From Pontibacter sp. HSC-14F20 (GTDB lineage Bacteria; Bacteroidota; Bacteroidia; Cytophagales; Hymenobacteraceae): a stretch of DNA of 64,000 nucleotides. The stretch spans positions 1-64,000 of the forward strand of contig NZ_JAHZTC010000002.1 of the NCBI RefSeq assembly GCF_019599265.1, read 5' to 3'. Under the pieces are notes generated by a model. It did no database searches, was not told the DNA's origin, and worked only from the letters and a program-made list of their open reading frames with translations. Positions 33,738 through 43,064 of this stretch are shown piece after piece. Within the stretch, counting starts at the first letter, position 1. Each line of letters starts with the position of its first letter. The position numbers and the translations under genes are program-made.

Positions 33738-34691
33738 TTACTTGCGGCTAATGGCACGCTCAGCGGCAGCCACAATGTTGTCAGTGCTCAGGCCGTACTT
33801 CTCCATCAGCTGGTCCGGTGTGCCAGACTCTCCAAACGAATCGTTTACGCCCACCATTTCCAGTGGAGCAGGTAGCTGGCGACCCAATAGTTGCGCCACC
33901 GAATCACCCAGGCCACCATGTAGCTGGTGCTCTTCTGCCGTCACCACACACTTGGTTTTGCCAACTGATTTCAAAATGGCCTCGTCGTCAAGCGGCTTGA
34001 TGGTGTGGATGTTAATTACTTCAGCATTGATGCCTTTCTCAGCCAGTTTGTGACCTGCCTCGATAGCTTTCCATACCAGGTGACCTGTGGCCAGAATAGT
34101 AATGTCAGTTCCTTCGTTCAGCATCACCGCTTTTCCGATTTCGAACTTCTGATCGGCAGGAGTGAAGTTAGGAACAGCCGGACGACCAAAACGCAGGTAT
34201 ACCGGACCTTCGTAATCGGCAATCGCGATGGTGGCGGCTTTGGTCTGGTTGAAGTCGCATGGGTTGATTACGGTCATGTGCGGCAGCATTTTCATCATGC
34301 CCACATCTTCCAGAATCTGGTGCGTGGCACCGTCCTCACCCAAGGTCAAACCGGCGTGCGAGGCGCAAATCTTCACGTTCTTGCCCGAGTAAGCGATCGA
34401 CTGACGGATCTGATCGTACACGCGGCCCGTCGAGAAGTTTGCAAACGTACCTGTGAACGGAATCTTACCACCAATGGTCATACCTGCGGCCAGACCCATC
34501 ATGTTGGCCTCGGCTATACCTACCTGGTAAAAACGCTCCGGAAACTCCTTTTTGAAGGCATCCATTTTTAGCGAACCGATCAGGTCAGCGCAAAGGGCTA
34601 CTACGTTCGGGTTGGTGCGGCCAAGCTCCAGCAAGCCTACGCCAAAACCAGAACGGGTGTCTTTTTTCTCTGTATATGTATACTCTTTCAT
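33738..34691 (-). CDS. Transketolase, C-terminal subunit
   Basis: A 317-residue protein matching the pyrimidine-binding and C-terminal domains of transketolase. It begins with the TRSGFGVGLLELGRTNPNVV block; the catalytic Glu lies in VGIAEANMMGLAAGM, and the C-terminal domain starts at ADQKFEIGKAVMLN. It pairs with the N-terminal subunit gene 16 nt upstream to make one functional transketolase for the non-oxidative pentose phosphate pathway. Split transketolases are well known in several phyla, so this is not a broken gene. Confidence 0.92.
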   Translation of the reverse strand: MKEYTYTEKKDTRSGFGVGLLELGRTNPNVVALCADLIGSLKMDAFKKEFPERFYQVGIAEANMMGLAAGMTIGGKIPFTGTFANFSTGRVYDQIRQSIAYSGKNVKICASHAGLTLGEDGATHQILEDVGMMKMLPHMTVINPCDFNQTKAATIAIADYEGPVYLRFGRPAVPNFTPADQKFEIGKAVMLNEGTDITILATGHLVWKAIEAGHKLAEKGINAEVINIHTIKPLDDEAILKSVGKTKCVVTAEEHQLHGGLGDSVAQLLGRQLPAPLEMVGVNDSFGESGTPDQLMEKYGLSTDNIVAAAERAISRK

Positions 34692-34707
34692 TGCTGTGTT
34701 TTAAAGC

Positions 34708-35568
34708 TTAGTAATCTGAAGCTGCCTCTACGGCTAGTTGCTGAAGTGCGATCTCGAGCTGCTCGTCGTTCGGCGCTACGCCGTGCCACTTGTGCGAACC
34801 CATCATGAAGTCCACGCCAAAGCCCATCTCGGTGTTCATCAGGATCATCACTGGTTTGCCGTTGCCGGTAGCTTTCTTCGCGTCTTCGAGTGCAGGTAGC
34901 AGGGTTTCAAAGTTGTTGCCGTCCGCCTCCAGTACATGCCAGCCGAATGCTTCGAATTTGGTACGGAGGTCGCCCAGCGCCAGAACTTCTTCGGTACCAC
35001 CGTCAATCTGCTGGTAGTTGCGGTCTACGGTCGCAATCAGGTTATCCACTTTATTGTGAGCAGCATACATGGCCGCCTCCCATACCTGACCTTCGCCCAA
35101 CTCGCCGTCGCCCATCAGCACGTACACCAGGTTGTTGTCTTTGTTCAGCTTCTTGGTCTGAGCAGCACCAACTGCCACCGAAAGTCCCTGACCCAATGAG
35201 CCAGAAGCTACGCGTATACCTGGCAGGCCTTCTTCTGTAGCCGGGTGGCCTTGCAGCCTGGAGTTGATCTTGCGGAAAGTAGCCAGTTCTGACACTTCAA
35301 AGAAGCCGGCGCGAGCCAACACACTGTACCATACCGGCGAGATGTGTCCGTTGGAAAGGAAGAAAAGGTCTTCGCCTTCGCCGTCCATGTTGAAAGGTTT
35401 TGCCTTGTAGTTCAACACCTTGAAGTACAGCGACACAAAATAATCCGTGCAGCCGAGTGAGCCGCCCGGGTGGCCGGAGTTTACCGCATGTACCATGCGC
35501 ACGATGTCACGGCGAACCTGTGCCGCAATTTGCTTCAGCTCGTCGATGCTTTTGTTGTGTGGGTTCAC
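34708..35568 (-). CDS. Transketolase, N-terminal subunit
   Basis: A 286-residue thiamine-diphosphate-binding half: VNSGHPGGSLGCTD, then HPATEEGLPGIRVASGSLGQ with substrate-contacting residues, and the cofactor motif LMGDGELGEGQVWEA with the later NYQQIDG. It lies immediately upstream of the C-terminal subunit on the same strand. Confidence 0.93.
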   Translation of the reverse strand: MNPHNKSIDELKQIAAQVRRDIVRMVHAVNSGHPGGSLGCTDYFVSLYFKVLNYKAKPFNMDGEGEDLFFLSNGHISPVWYSVLARAGFFEVSELATFRKINSRLQGHPATEEGLPGIRVASGSLGQGLSVAVGAAQTKKLNKDNNLVYVLMGDGELGEGQVWEAAMYAAHNKVDNLIATVDRNYQQIDGGTEEVLALGDLRTKFEAFGWHVLEADGNNFETLLPALEDAKKATGNGKPVMILMNTEMGFGVDFMMGSHKWHGVAPNDEQLEIALQQLAVEAASDY

Positions 35569-35777
35569 GTTTTATGAATTGTTAAATTGTTGATTGCTAA
35601 ATTGTCTAATTTTTGATTGCTGAATTGTTTATTCATGATAACAATCAAGTGTATTTTCTTCCAGCACACGGGTCAGGTGATACCTGAAATGCTGTAGCCA
35701 AGTGTCTTGTCTCTCTTCCGGAAACAAATATACAACGAAAAAAGCGCAGCCGCCTTTTCGGACAACTGCGCTTTGCG
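35569..35777. other. Short intergenic stretch with degenerate AT repeat and a hairpin
   Basis: Near 35577-35640 the sequence repeats AATTGTT/TTGATTGCT-like units imperfectly (low-complexity). The hairpin AAAGCGCAG/CTGCGCTTT at 35741-35774 is the likely terminator of the bcp gene on the minus strand. Confidence 0.6.
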
Positions 35778-36230
35778 TTACTTTTTCAGAATCTGGGCGG
35801 CGTGGTCGGCCGTTTTCACTTTCGTCATGATGTCCTCGATGGTGCCCTCCTCGTCGATGACGAAGGTATAGCGCATGGTGCCCATGTACTTGCGGCCATA
35901 CATCGATTTCTCCTGCCAGACGCCGTATTGTTCCACTATTTTTTTATCAGTGTCCGCCAGTAGCGTGAAAGGCAGTTCGTATTTGCCAATGAAATTCTGG
36001 TGTGACTTCTCGCTGTCGATGCTCACCCCGATCACTTCGTAGCCCTGTGCCTGCAGCTCGCTGTAGTTGTCGCGCAGGTTGCAGCTCTGGGCGGTGCAGC
36101 CGGGCGTGTTGTCTTTCGGGTAGAAATACATGACTACTTTTTTGCCGCGGTAGTCGCTCAGTTTCACCGTATTGCCGTGCTGGTCTTTTGCCTCAAACTC
36201 CGGCGCTTTATCTCCGATTTTCAGTTCCAT
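35778..36230 (-). CDS. bcp: Thioredoxin-dependent thiol peroxidase (Bcp/PrxQ)
   Basis: A 150-residue peroxiredoxin that reduces peroxides in the cytoplasm. The active site FYPKDNTPGCTAQSCNLRD has the peroxidatic Cys and a resolving Cys five residues later, as in PrxQ types. FTLLADTDKKIVEQYGVW is also diagnostic, and the length is normal. Confidence 0.96.
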   Translation of the reverse strand: MELKIGDKAPEFEAKDQHGNTVKLSDYRGKKVVMYFYPKDNTPGCTAQSCNLRDNYSELQAQGYEVIGVSIDSEKSHQNFIGKYELPFTLLADTDKKIVEQYGVWQEKSMYGRKYMGTMRYTFVIDEEGTIEDIMTKVKTADHAAQILKK

Positions 36231-36322
36231 GCTTTTTTATCTTGACATTAAACCATTTGACAAAGGACAAAAGTGGAATAAATTTTAAAAAGTCTTTTGT
36301 CACAAAGCCTTTTGTCCAGAAA

Positions 36323-38242
36323 TTAGATAGTGGTCGTGAACTCCGCCTCGTTTCCGGCGTTGTCTTTTACCTTCAGTACCACCTTGCCAGACAAAGGTAT
36401 GCTTTTATCTAATTTTTCGGAGTATATGGTGGCAGTTTTATGCTCGTACTTCATCAGCAACCATTTGCCATTCACTTCGCAGCGGAAAGAGTTTATACCT
36501 GACAGATTGTCTCCGATTCGGAATTTGATCTGTGTCTTGCTTTTGCTGAGCAGTTTGATCGTAGGTGCTTTCACATCTTCGAGTACTTTGAACTTGCCCA
36601 TACTGCGGGTGGAGAAGGTGATGCTGTTGCCGTCCCAGACGCCGCCCATCATGCCGCGGCCTTTGCCCAGACCCAGGTAATATACAGCAGCTTTGCGCTT
36701 GTCGGTTACCGGTGTTTCTGGTGTGATAGTCACTTTCACTGCTTTGTGCAATGGCGTGAAGTAGTCGCCGATGGTATACACATCGCCTTCTTTTTTTGCC
36801 TGCAGGTAGAGCGTGTCGTACAGACTCTCCTTGTCAAAGCGGATGCTCATGTCGCGGTTGCTGAAGCTGTGTTCCTGACCCGCAGGTATAGCAGCCTGTA
36901 AATCGAGTGGGGTGGAGGTGCCGCAGAATTCCAGCGACTCAGGCAAACCGCCGCGCAGGTCATAGAGGCTCACCGAGGCAGTGCCTTTGGTATAACTTGG
37001 CACCAGCATCAGGCGTTGGTTGTTCACCACCATCTCCACGTTGCGCGGTGTAGACGATGTATCAGAGGCGTTCACTTTTAGGACGTTGCCGATGATCTCG
37101 TAGCTCAGCTGAGGTTTCGTTACTTTGCCATTGGCAGCCTGCGTGAAAGTCGGTTTTTGCCCTTTCACCACAAAAGTAAGGGTAGAAGCATTGTTGTAAG
37201 TGTCTTTTGCTACGAGCCGGATGTGATAAATCGAGTCTGCCTGCACGTTGAGCCTCCCCCGGTTTTGCGGAGCGGTATAGAGCGGCAGGTCGTTGCCATA
37301 GTCTACATAAGCCTTCTGGAAAGTACGTCCTGTGCGGCGGTAAACGTTGTAGTTCACGTGCTGCGATACCTGTTTCGAGAGCTCAAAAGGTACCCGGTCG
37401 ATGTGGTGGTTGTATACCTGCTTGTCATTCACAAACACGGTCACGTCTTGGGTGCCGTTCCGGTTTTGTGTGTCGTCATAGCGGTCGATGGTCTGCAACT
37501 CAAAACCGATCAAACCATGGGCGAACACGGTATCCGGCAAGGTATGGGCGCCGTTGGTTTTCTTGGGAGTATATTCCTTCCGTGCAAATTCCTGGTTGAT
37601 GCGGGCATGGATGTTCAGCGGCTGCACGCCCAAACCCAACAAATCAGGAGGTGTCGTGTCAGTGATCTCTTTGAAGCCCCAGCGAAGCGGATTGTACAGA
37701 CGGTCCTCGGCGTCGCGAATCTCAAAGTGCAGGTGCGGACCGCCGGAGCCTCCCGTGTTTCCGGACAAAGCGATGATCTGCCCTTTCTTTACCGGAAACA
37801 GGTTTTTCTCCGGGAACACTTCCAGCTCAAAGGTCTCCTTCTCGTACTGCTTCTGCAGAATATAATCCGCCAAAGGGTCATAGAAAGCCAGCAAATGCGA
37901 ATAAGTAGTGGTAAGACCGTTGGGGTGCGTCACGTAAATGATGTTGCCATACCCATAAGTTGACATCTTCACACGCGAGATATACCCGTCCGCAGCAGCG
38001 TATACCGACAAACCTTCGCGCTGATCGGTTTTAATGTCGATGCCGCCGTGGAAATGGGTGGAGCGTATCTCACCCATGGAGCCGGACAGGAAGTTGCGCT
38101 GTCCCGGCTTGATGGGAAACATAAAATAGCCCTGTTCCGGCGCCGGTTGAGCGGCCAGTCCGAGGGTGGTGAATACGTAAGCGAAAAGGAGCACCAGGCG
38201 CTTATTTAATTTCAAAATCAAGTAGTTTTTTATCTTCAACAT
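36323..38242 (-). CDS. M23 family metallopeptidase (LytM-like), secreted
   Basis: A 639-residue exported protein. A signal peptide (hydrophobic about 14-30, ending LAAQ) is followed by an M23 domain (about 40-195) with the zinc ligands in THFHGGIDIKT and in GGPHLHFEIRD; the central YSHLLAF is also present. The remaining 440 residues form beta-rich repeats ending in LSGKVVLKVKDNAGNEAEF, an Ig-like domain. M23 enzymes cleave peptidoglycan cross-bridges. The start overlaps the upstream hydrolase gene by 41 nt; a GTG just before the hydrophobic segment is an alternative start. Confidence 0.88.
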   Translation of the reverse strand: MLKIKNYLILKLNKRLVLLFAYVFTTLGLAAQPAPEQGYFMFPIKPGQRNFLSGSMGEIRSTHFHGGIDIKTDQREGLSVYAAADGYISRVKMSTYGYGNIIYVTHPNGLTTTYSHLLAFYDPLADYILQKQYEKETFELEVFPEKNLFPVKKGQIIALSGNTGGSGGPHLHFEIRDAEDRLYNPLRWGFKEITDTTPPDLLGLGVQPLNIHARINQEFARKEYTPKKTNGAHTLPDTVFAHGLIGFELQTIDRYDDTQNRNGTQDVTVFVNDKQVYNHHIDRVPFELSKQVSQHVNYNVYRRTGRTFQKAYVDYGNDLPLYTAPQNRGRLNVQADSIYHIRLVAKDTYNNASTLTFVVKGQKPTFTQAANGKVTKPQLSYEIIGNVLKVNASDTSSTPRNVEMVVNNQRLMLVPSYTKGTASVSLYDLRGGLPESLEFCGTSTPLDLQAAIPAGQEHSFSNRDMSIRFDKESLYDTLYLQAKKEGDVYTIGDYFTPLHKAVKVTITPETPVTDKRKAAVYYLGLGKGRGMMGGVWDGNSITFSTRSMGKFKVLEDVKAPTIKLLSKSKTQIKFRIGDNLSGINSFRCEVNGKWLLMKYEHKTATIYSEKLDKSIPLSGKVVLKVKDNAGNEAEFTTTI

Positions 38243-38813
38243 AGCCTTCCAATCTGTCGCCGATCTGCACCGGACCTACTCCCTCAGGCGTACCTGTAAA
38301 GATAATATCGCCTTTCTTCAGGGTGATGAAGCGGGAGATATACGCGATGATGTCGTCAAAAGTGTTCAGCATCATCTTCGAATTTCCATTTTGTCTTGTC
38401 TCGCCGTTTACCTCAAGCTTGAAGTTGATATTTTGCAAATCCTCAAACTGATCAAGCAGCAGAAATTCCGAGATAGGAGCCGAACCATTGAAGCCTTTGG
38501 CCAGCGTCCAAGGCAATCCTTTGGCTTTGGCCTTGGCCTGGAGGTCGCGGGCCGTGAAGTCTATACCCAGACCAATCGCATCGTAGTATTTGTGAGCGAA
38601 CTTCTTGTCGATGTTCTTGCCTTCGCGGCTGATGCGCACAAGCAGCTCCACCTCGTGGTGGATGTCCTGGCTGTATTCCGGATAATAAAAAGGCTCGTTG
38701 TTGCGAAGGATGGCCGTATCAGGCATAAAAAATATCACCGGTTCGTCCGGCACTTCATTCTTCAGTTCGGCTATATGATCGGCGTAATTGCGGCCGATGG
38801 CTACTATTTTCAT
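38202..38813 (-). CDS. Fumarylacetoacetate hydrolase family protein
   Basis: A 203-residue enzyme close in size to FAHD1-type acylpyruvate hydrolases/oxaloacetate decarboxylases. It begins MKIVAIGRNYADHIAELKNE; metal ligands are the Glu residues in IHHEVELLVRI and the Asp in GLGIDFTARDLQ; FTGTPEGVGPVQIGD closes the site. The exact acyl substrate is unknown. Its 3' end overlaps the M23 gene. Confidence 0.9.
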   Translation of the reverse strand: MKIVAIGRNYADHIAELKNEVPDEPVIFFMPDTAILRNNEPFYYPEYSQDIHHEVELLVRISREGKNIDKKFAHKYYDAIGLGIDFTARDLQAKAKAKGLPWTLAKGFNGSAPISEFLLLDQFEDLQNINFKLEVNGETRQNGNSKMMLNTFDDIIAYISRFITLKKGDIIFTGTPEGVGPVQIGDRLEGYVEDKKLLDFEIK

Positions 38814-39203
38814 AAAAGGGTCAGGGTGTTTTCTTTATCGATACTCAAAAATAGGCTATATCCGGTTTTCGTGCAGCATGATTTGCTAAAAAGAATCAAT
38901 TAAAAGACAATTTTTTAGAAGTTCCTATACCTGTGGCAGGCGCAGGCTCTTTTTATACTTTAACAAGAGAAGGTCCGCATTATTGTGCTGAGGGGGACTA
39001 CAACATTTTATATTAGAGCGTTCGTATACCTATGCAGCTGACAGTCTAAGTGGCAACCTGTCATTCCAGGTCAAGTTGCACTTTGTTTTATCAGTTAAAG
39101 TATAGTAATTTTAACATATTAAACGATTCAAGCATACCTGACTTTTAAAATTGGTTCAAAATTTGAAACAGCCATTTTATGAAGTCATTTAAATTTTAAA
39201 ACT
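38814..39203. other. Divergent intergenic stretch with one hairpin
   Basis: No gene is visible. A hairpin (AGTGGCAACCTG with CAGGTCAAGTTGCACT, about 39049-39082) is followed by a T-rich tract; TATACCT copies lie at about 38931 and 39026. The rest is AT-rich without recognisable structure. Confidence 0.5.
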
Positions 39204-39998
39204 ATGTACAAGAAGTTAATCGCCTTTTCAATAGCGGTAGTGATGATGGTAGCCTGTACAACGGTGCCGATCACAGGCCGCAGGCAGCTGAGTCTCGTGT
39301 CAGACGCGCAGATGATGCAAATGAGTTACGACGCTTACGACCAGTTCCTGAAAGAGAACAAGCTTTCGCGTGACGCACAGGCTACGGCCATGGTGAAACG
39401 TACTGGCCAGCGCATACAGCGTGCCGTGGAACAGTATATGGCTGCCAACAACATGTCAAATCAATTGCAGGGCTTTGCGTGGGAGCACAACCTGATCGAG
39501 GATGACCAGGTGAACGCCTGGGCCATGGCTGGTGGTAAAACCGTGACTTACACAGGTATACTGCCGATCGCTCAGAACGAAACTGGCCTGGCTGTGGTAA
39601 TGGGCCACGAAATTGCCCATGCTATTGCCAAACACAGCAACGAGCGCATGAGCCAGCAATTGGCCCAGCAGTTCGGAGGCCAAACGCTTTCGGCCCTGGC
39701 TGGCACGCAACCTGGTGTGGCGCAGCAACTGATTATGACTGCCTACAGTGCCGGTTCTACACTCGGCCTGCTGAAGTATGGCCGTAACCAGGAAAGCGAA
39801 GCCGATCAACTAGGGCTAATTTTTATGGCCATGGCCGGTTATAATCCGCAGGAGGCTATCCCTTTCTGGGAGCGTATGGAGGCGAAGTCTGGCGGTCAGG
39901 CACCACCGGAATTCCTGAGCACGCACCCGAGCGCTGGTACTCGTCGTGCCACCCTGCAGAAGCATATGCCGGAAGCGATGAAATACTACAAGAAATAA
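39204..39998 (+). CDS. M48 family metalloprotease, lipoprotein
   Basis: A 264-residue protein with a lipoprotein signal (MMVACTT; lipidated Cys at about 18) and a M48 peptidase domain. The zinc motif is VVMGHEIAHAIAKHSNER, with the third ligand Glu in NQESEADQLGLIFM. It resembles BepA/YcaL-type periplasmic proteases that act in outer-membrane protein quality control. It precedes a Cys-rich lipoprotein gene by 21 nt. Confidence 0.92.
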   Translation: MYKKLIAFSIAVVMMVACTTVPITGRRQLSLVSDAQMMQMSYDAYDQFLKENKLSRDAQATAMVKRTGQRIQRAVEQYMAANNMSNQLQGFAWEHNLIEDDQVNAWAMAGGKTVTYTGILPIAQNETGLAVVMGHEIAHAIAKHSNERMSQQLAQQFGGQTLSALAGTQPGVAQQLIMTAYSAGSTLGLLKYGRNQESEADQLGLIFMAMAGYNPQEAIPFWERMEAKSGGQAPPEFLSTHPSAGTRRATLQKHMPEAMKYYKK

Positions 39999-40019
39999 TC
40001 ACTAACCCGATAAACCTAC

Positions 40020-40628
40020 ATGACTCCATCACCCTTAGCCAATGGCCGGCACCTGCTGCTGACCTGCCTGCGCTGGTCGCTGGCCCTGACTCTGATCCTA
40101 CTGGTAGCGGCTGGTTGTACGCGCCGCGAAGCTTTCCCCGAGGAAAGTGAAGAGGAACCACTCGACGCAGAAGCCGGACCAAAGTATGACGGGCAATTGT
40201 TGGCACAAGTGGTGTTGGACGAGATCGATTTTGTAGTGCCGCAGCAGGAGCTGGTTCAGCCTTTTATAAAGGAGTTTGGCAACGGCACGGTGGTGAACAA
40301 AGTAACGATCCATAAGGTGCAGGACAACAAAAACCTTCCTGCTACTTATTACCTGGTAGGTTTGGGCATGTACAACGGCTCTTTCCGCTCGATGGCTCTG
40401 GAACTGGATGTGGCTTCTGACAACAGCCTATACCTGAGTAGTAAGTCGATGAAGCATATTTGCGAAGCTACTGCCGGTTGCGATTTCTGTTACTTCAGCT
40501 TCGAGGACAACAGAATCACGGGCTGCCAGTGCTCGATCCGGGCCGCTGGTTACGACTGTCGCCATAAGGTGCAGGAGGGCAATAAGCTGCTGCAGGGCGT
40601 CAGGTTAAAGAACCCGAGACAGGAATAG
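40020..40628 (+). CDS. Cysteine-rich lipoprotein of unknown function
   Basis: A 202-residue protein with a lipobox (LILLVAAGC, Cys at about 33), an acidic linker (EESEEEPLDAEAG), and a C-terminal domain with clustered cysteines: HICEATAGCDFCYFSFE and GCQCSIRAAGYDCRHKV. The cluster could form disulfides outside the cytoplasm or bind metal. I do not recognise the family. It likely shares a transcript with the M48 protease and ends at a strong terminator. Confidence 0.72.
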   Translation: MTPSPLANGRHLLLTCLRWSLALTLILLVAAGCTRREAFPEESEEEPLDAEAGPKYDGQLLAQVVLDEIDFVVPQQELVQPFIKEFGNGTVVNKVTIHKVQDNKNLPATYYLVGLGMYNGSFRSMALELDVASDNSLYLSSKSMKHICEATAGCDFCYFSFEDNRITGCQCSIRAAGYDCRHKVQEGNKLLQGVRLKNPRQE

Positions 40629-40649
40629 CCTTAGGTATAGACCACAAGA

Positions 40650-40685
40650 AAGAGCGGGCTGCCAGTTATCTGGCAGCCCGCTCTT
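40650..40685. terminator. Bidirectional terminator
   Basis: A perfect 16-bp stem AAGAGCGGGCTGCCAG / CTGGCAGCCCGCTCTT with loop TTAT lies between convergent genes, flanked by inverted AGGTATA (40632) and TATACCT (40702) copies. Confidence 0.88.
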
Positions 40686-40727
40686 GGTTATTTTTAATGC
40701 TATACCTGGAAGGCTCTTTTCAGAGAC

Positions 40728-41540
40728 TTAGGACACACTACTCTGCATGTTCCGCAGTCTGATGCGTGTCAGAATTTTCTTGGTATACAGCGGGAAGTCG
40801 CCTTTCATCATCCAGTCGTAGTAGCTTGGCTCTTTGCTCAGCACTTCCTCCACCGGCACATTGCGGTGCTTGCCGAAGTTAAAGACTTCCTGCCCGGCAT
40901 TGTTGTACACAATGCGACCAGCCAGATCGGCTGACTTCTCGAAGGTGAATTTGTGAAGCTGGGCCATGTCGTTCTGGATTGGTGCTTCCTCTATACCTTC
41001 TGACACTTCCACGATCGTGTTTTCGTAGCGCTCGAGCTGGGCTTTCAGAATGTGGTAAGTCGCTACGGTGTCGGCCTCCGCGCTGTGGGCATTCTCGAGC
41101 GTTTTGTTGCAATAGTATTTGTAAGCAGCTGAGAGCGTGCGCTTCTCCATCATATGGAAAATACGGCAGGCGTCTACCACGTGGCGGTTGTCGATGTCGA
41201 AGTCTATACCTATCCGCAGAAACTCCTCGGCCAGCAAAGGTATATCGAAGCGCACCAGGTTGTAGCCACCCAGATCGCAGCCCTCCATAAACTGGTAGAG
41301 ATTGCGGGCCACTTGCTGGAAGGTAGGACAGTCCTTTACGTCCTCGTCGTAAATCTTGTGGATCAAACTCGACTCGAGCGGAATCGGCACGGTCGGGTTG
41401 ATGCGGCGGGTTTTGAGGATTTCTTCGCCGTTTGGCATCACTTTCAACACGCTGATCTCGACGATGCGGTCTTTACAAATGTCGGTGCCGGTGGTTTCGA
41501 GATCGAAGAATACGATGGGGCGCTTCAGGTTCAACTTCAT
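40728..41540 (-). CDS. DnaQ-like 3'-5' exonuclease
   Basis: A 270-residue DEDDh-type nuclease. Exo I is VFFDLETTGTD, Exo II is GYNLVRFDIPLLAEEF, and the Exo III region has NAHSAEADTVATYHIL. The C-terminal 60 residues (FGKHRNVPVEEVLSKEPSYY) form an exonuclease-X-type accessory domain. It may serve as a stand-alone epsilon-like proofreading or repair nuclease; the phylum's PolC/DnaE arrangement does not settle which. Start is 11 nt downstream of the mpl stop, so the two may be co-transcribed. Confidence 0.88.
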   Translation of the reverse strand: MKLNLKRPIVFFDLETTGTDICKDRIVEISVLKVMPNGEEILKTRRINPTVPIPLESSLIHKIYDEDVKDCPTFQQVARNLYQFMEGCDLGGYNLVRFDIPLLAEEFLRIGIDFDIDNRHVVDACRIFHMMEKRTLSAAYKYYCNKTLENAHSAEADTVATYHILKAQLERYENTIVEVSEGIEEAPIQNDMAQLHKFTFEKSADLAGRIVYNNAGQEVFNFGKHRNVPVEEVLSKEPSYYDWMMKGDFPLYTKKILTRIRLRNMQSSVS

Positions 41541-41551
41541 GGTTGGGTGGT

Positions 41552-42931
41552 TTAAAGAACCGCTTTTTTGAGCGCCTCCAGGTCAAGATTTTGATAAGTG
41601 CCGGAGCTCATAAGCAGCAGGTTGGCGTTTTGCCATTCCATACCTTTCAGGTGCTCGAGCAGGGCGGTTGAGTCGGTGAACACCTGCAGCTTCGGGTTGC
41701 CGAAAGCGTTGCGCAGGTCTTCTACCGACAGCATTTCCATGCGTTTGTGCTCCACCGTTTTAGGGCTGAAAAAAACGATCGGCACATCGGCTCTGTCGAG
41801 CGATCGCGCATACTGCGGCAGGAAATTCTTGTTGAGACTGCTGAAGGTATGCAGCTCCACACAGGCCACCAGCTTGCGCTGCGGGTACTGCGTTTTCACA
41901 GCTTCTGTTGTTGCCTTTACTTTAGAAGGTGCATGGGCAAAGTCACGGAAAATCACGGTTTTGTCGTTTTCGTCGAGTCGCTCCAGTCGTTTGGCGGCGC
42001 CTTTAAAGGTCTTGAGCGCTTCGTAAAAATCATGCGCTTTGATGCCGATCTTCTTGCAGACTTCCTTGGCCGCACTGATGTTGCGGAGGTTATGCTCCCC
42101 GAAAAGCGGGATCTCTACATCGCCCTCTTTCTTGGTATGCAGAATGGTTTTGCCGTGATGGATGCTGTGCGGATGCACCGTGTAGCCAATGTAAGCAATA
42201 TCAGCCGGGTTGCGCGGTACGGCCGCCAGTTGTACCTGTTCGTCGTCTTGGTTGTAAATGAGCGTGCCGGCCTTTGGTGTCATCTCCGCGAAAATGCGGA
42301 ACTGGTCGCGGTATACCTCCGGCGTCGGGAACACGTTAATATGGTCCCAGCTGATGCCGCTGATCACACCGATGTGGTGGTGGTACAGGTGGAATTTAGG
42401 TACGCGTTTGATCGGGTCGGAGAGGTACTCATCCCCTTCGATAATGATGATCGGTGCCTCCTCAGTTAGCCTCACCATGCGGTCGAAGCCCTCGAGCTGG
42501 GCGCCTACGGCGTAGTCGAACAGGCGGCCGCTATGCTGGAGCACGTGCATGATGATGGAGGTAATGGACGTCTTGCCATGGCTACCGCCTATCACGATGC
42601 GTTGTTTGTTTCTGCTTAGCTCATAAATGAAATCCGGAAATGAGTAGACCGGTATACCTGTCTCCTGTGCGCGAAGCAGTTCCGGGTTATCAGCGCGGGC
42701 GTGCATCCCCAGGATGACAGCGTCCGGGCGGTCTTCCAGCTTTTCGGGAAACCAGCCTTCTGCGGCGGGCAGTATACCTGCGGCAGCCAGTCGGCTCTTG
42801 GCCGGCTCGTAGATCTCGTCGTCCGAACCAGTTACTTTTATACCCTGGTCGTGCAAAGCCAGCGCCAGGTTGTGCATGATGCTGCCACCTGTGGCAATCA
42901 GGTGAATATGTTTAAAATCCGTTCTCTCCAT
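41552..42931 (-). CDS. mpl: UDP-N-acetylmuramate:L-Ala-D-Glu-meso-DAP ligase (peptidoglycan recycling)
   Basis: A 459-residue Mur ligase. N-terminal HIHLIATGGSIMHNLALAL is typical of Mpl/MurC; the ATP-binding GGSHGKTSITSI, the central IIEGDEYLSDPI and the HNLRNISAAKEV block are all present. The C-terminal domain has RDFAHAPSKVKATTEA in place of the MurC DYAHHP motif, as in Mpl. Mpl re-attaches recycled tripeptide to UDP-MurNAc in the cytoplasm. Confidence 0.9.
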   Translation of the reverse strand: MERTDFKHIHLIATGGSIMHNLALALHDQGIKVTGSDDEIYEPAKSRLAAAGILPAAEGWFPEKLEDRPDAVILGMHARADNPELLRAQETGIPVYSFPDFIYELSRNKQRIVIGGSHGKTSITSIIMHVLQHSGRLFDYAVGAQLEGFDRMVRLTEEAPIIIIEGDEYLSDPIKRVPKFHLYHHHIGVISGISWDHINVFPTPEVYRDQFRIFAEMTPKAGTLIYNQDDEQVQLAAVPRNPADIAYIGYTVHPHSIHHGKTILHTKKEGDVEIPLFGEHNLRNISAAKEVCKKIGIKAHDFYEALKTFKGAAKRLERLDENDKTVIFRDFAHAPSKVKATTEAVKTQYPQRKLVACVELHTFSSLNKNFLPQYARSLDRADVPIVFFSPKTVEHKRMEMLSVEDLRNAFGNPKLQVFTDSTALLEHLKGMEWQNANLLLMSSGTYQNLDLEALKKAVL

Positions 42932-43064
42932 AATCCGTGCTATCAGTTTAGCGAACCGACAAAATTAGAATTCCTAAGTTAAATGTAAATAGCTATACGC
43001 TAATATGTGGATATCTTCCGTAATTTGTGGATTACTTGGGCGGCTTACTTTTTAAATTTGTGGT

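Noticed and set aside
33738-35568. Two adjacent genes as a broken transketolase
   Set aside because: The two parts are complete at domain boundaries with separate starts and a 16-nt gap; split transketolase is a known, functional arrangement.
35577-35640. Short degenerate AT-rich repeat as a possible CRISPR or origin iteron
   Set aside because: The units are short, imperfect and lack regular spacing or spacers; it is better described as low-complexity sequence.
37157-37963. A 268-residue plus-strand frame
   Set aside because: It is the antisense shadow of the M23 peptidase gene and shows no domain of its own.
41747-42469. A 240-residue plus-strand frame
   Set aside because: It is antisense to mpl, whose motifs are clear on the other strand.
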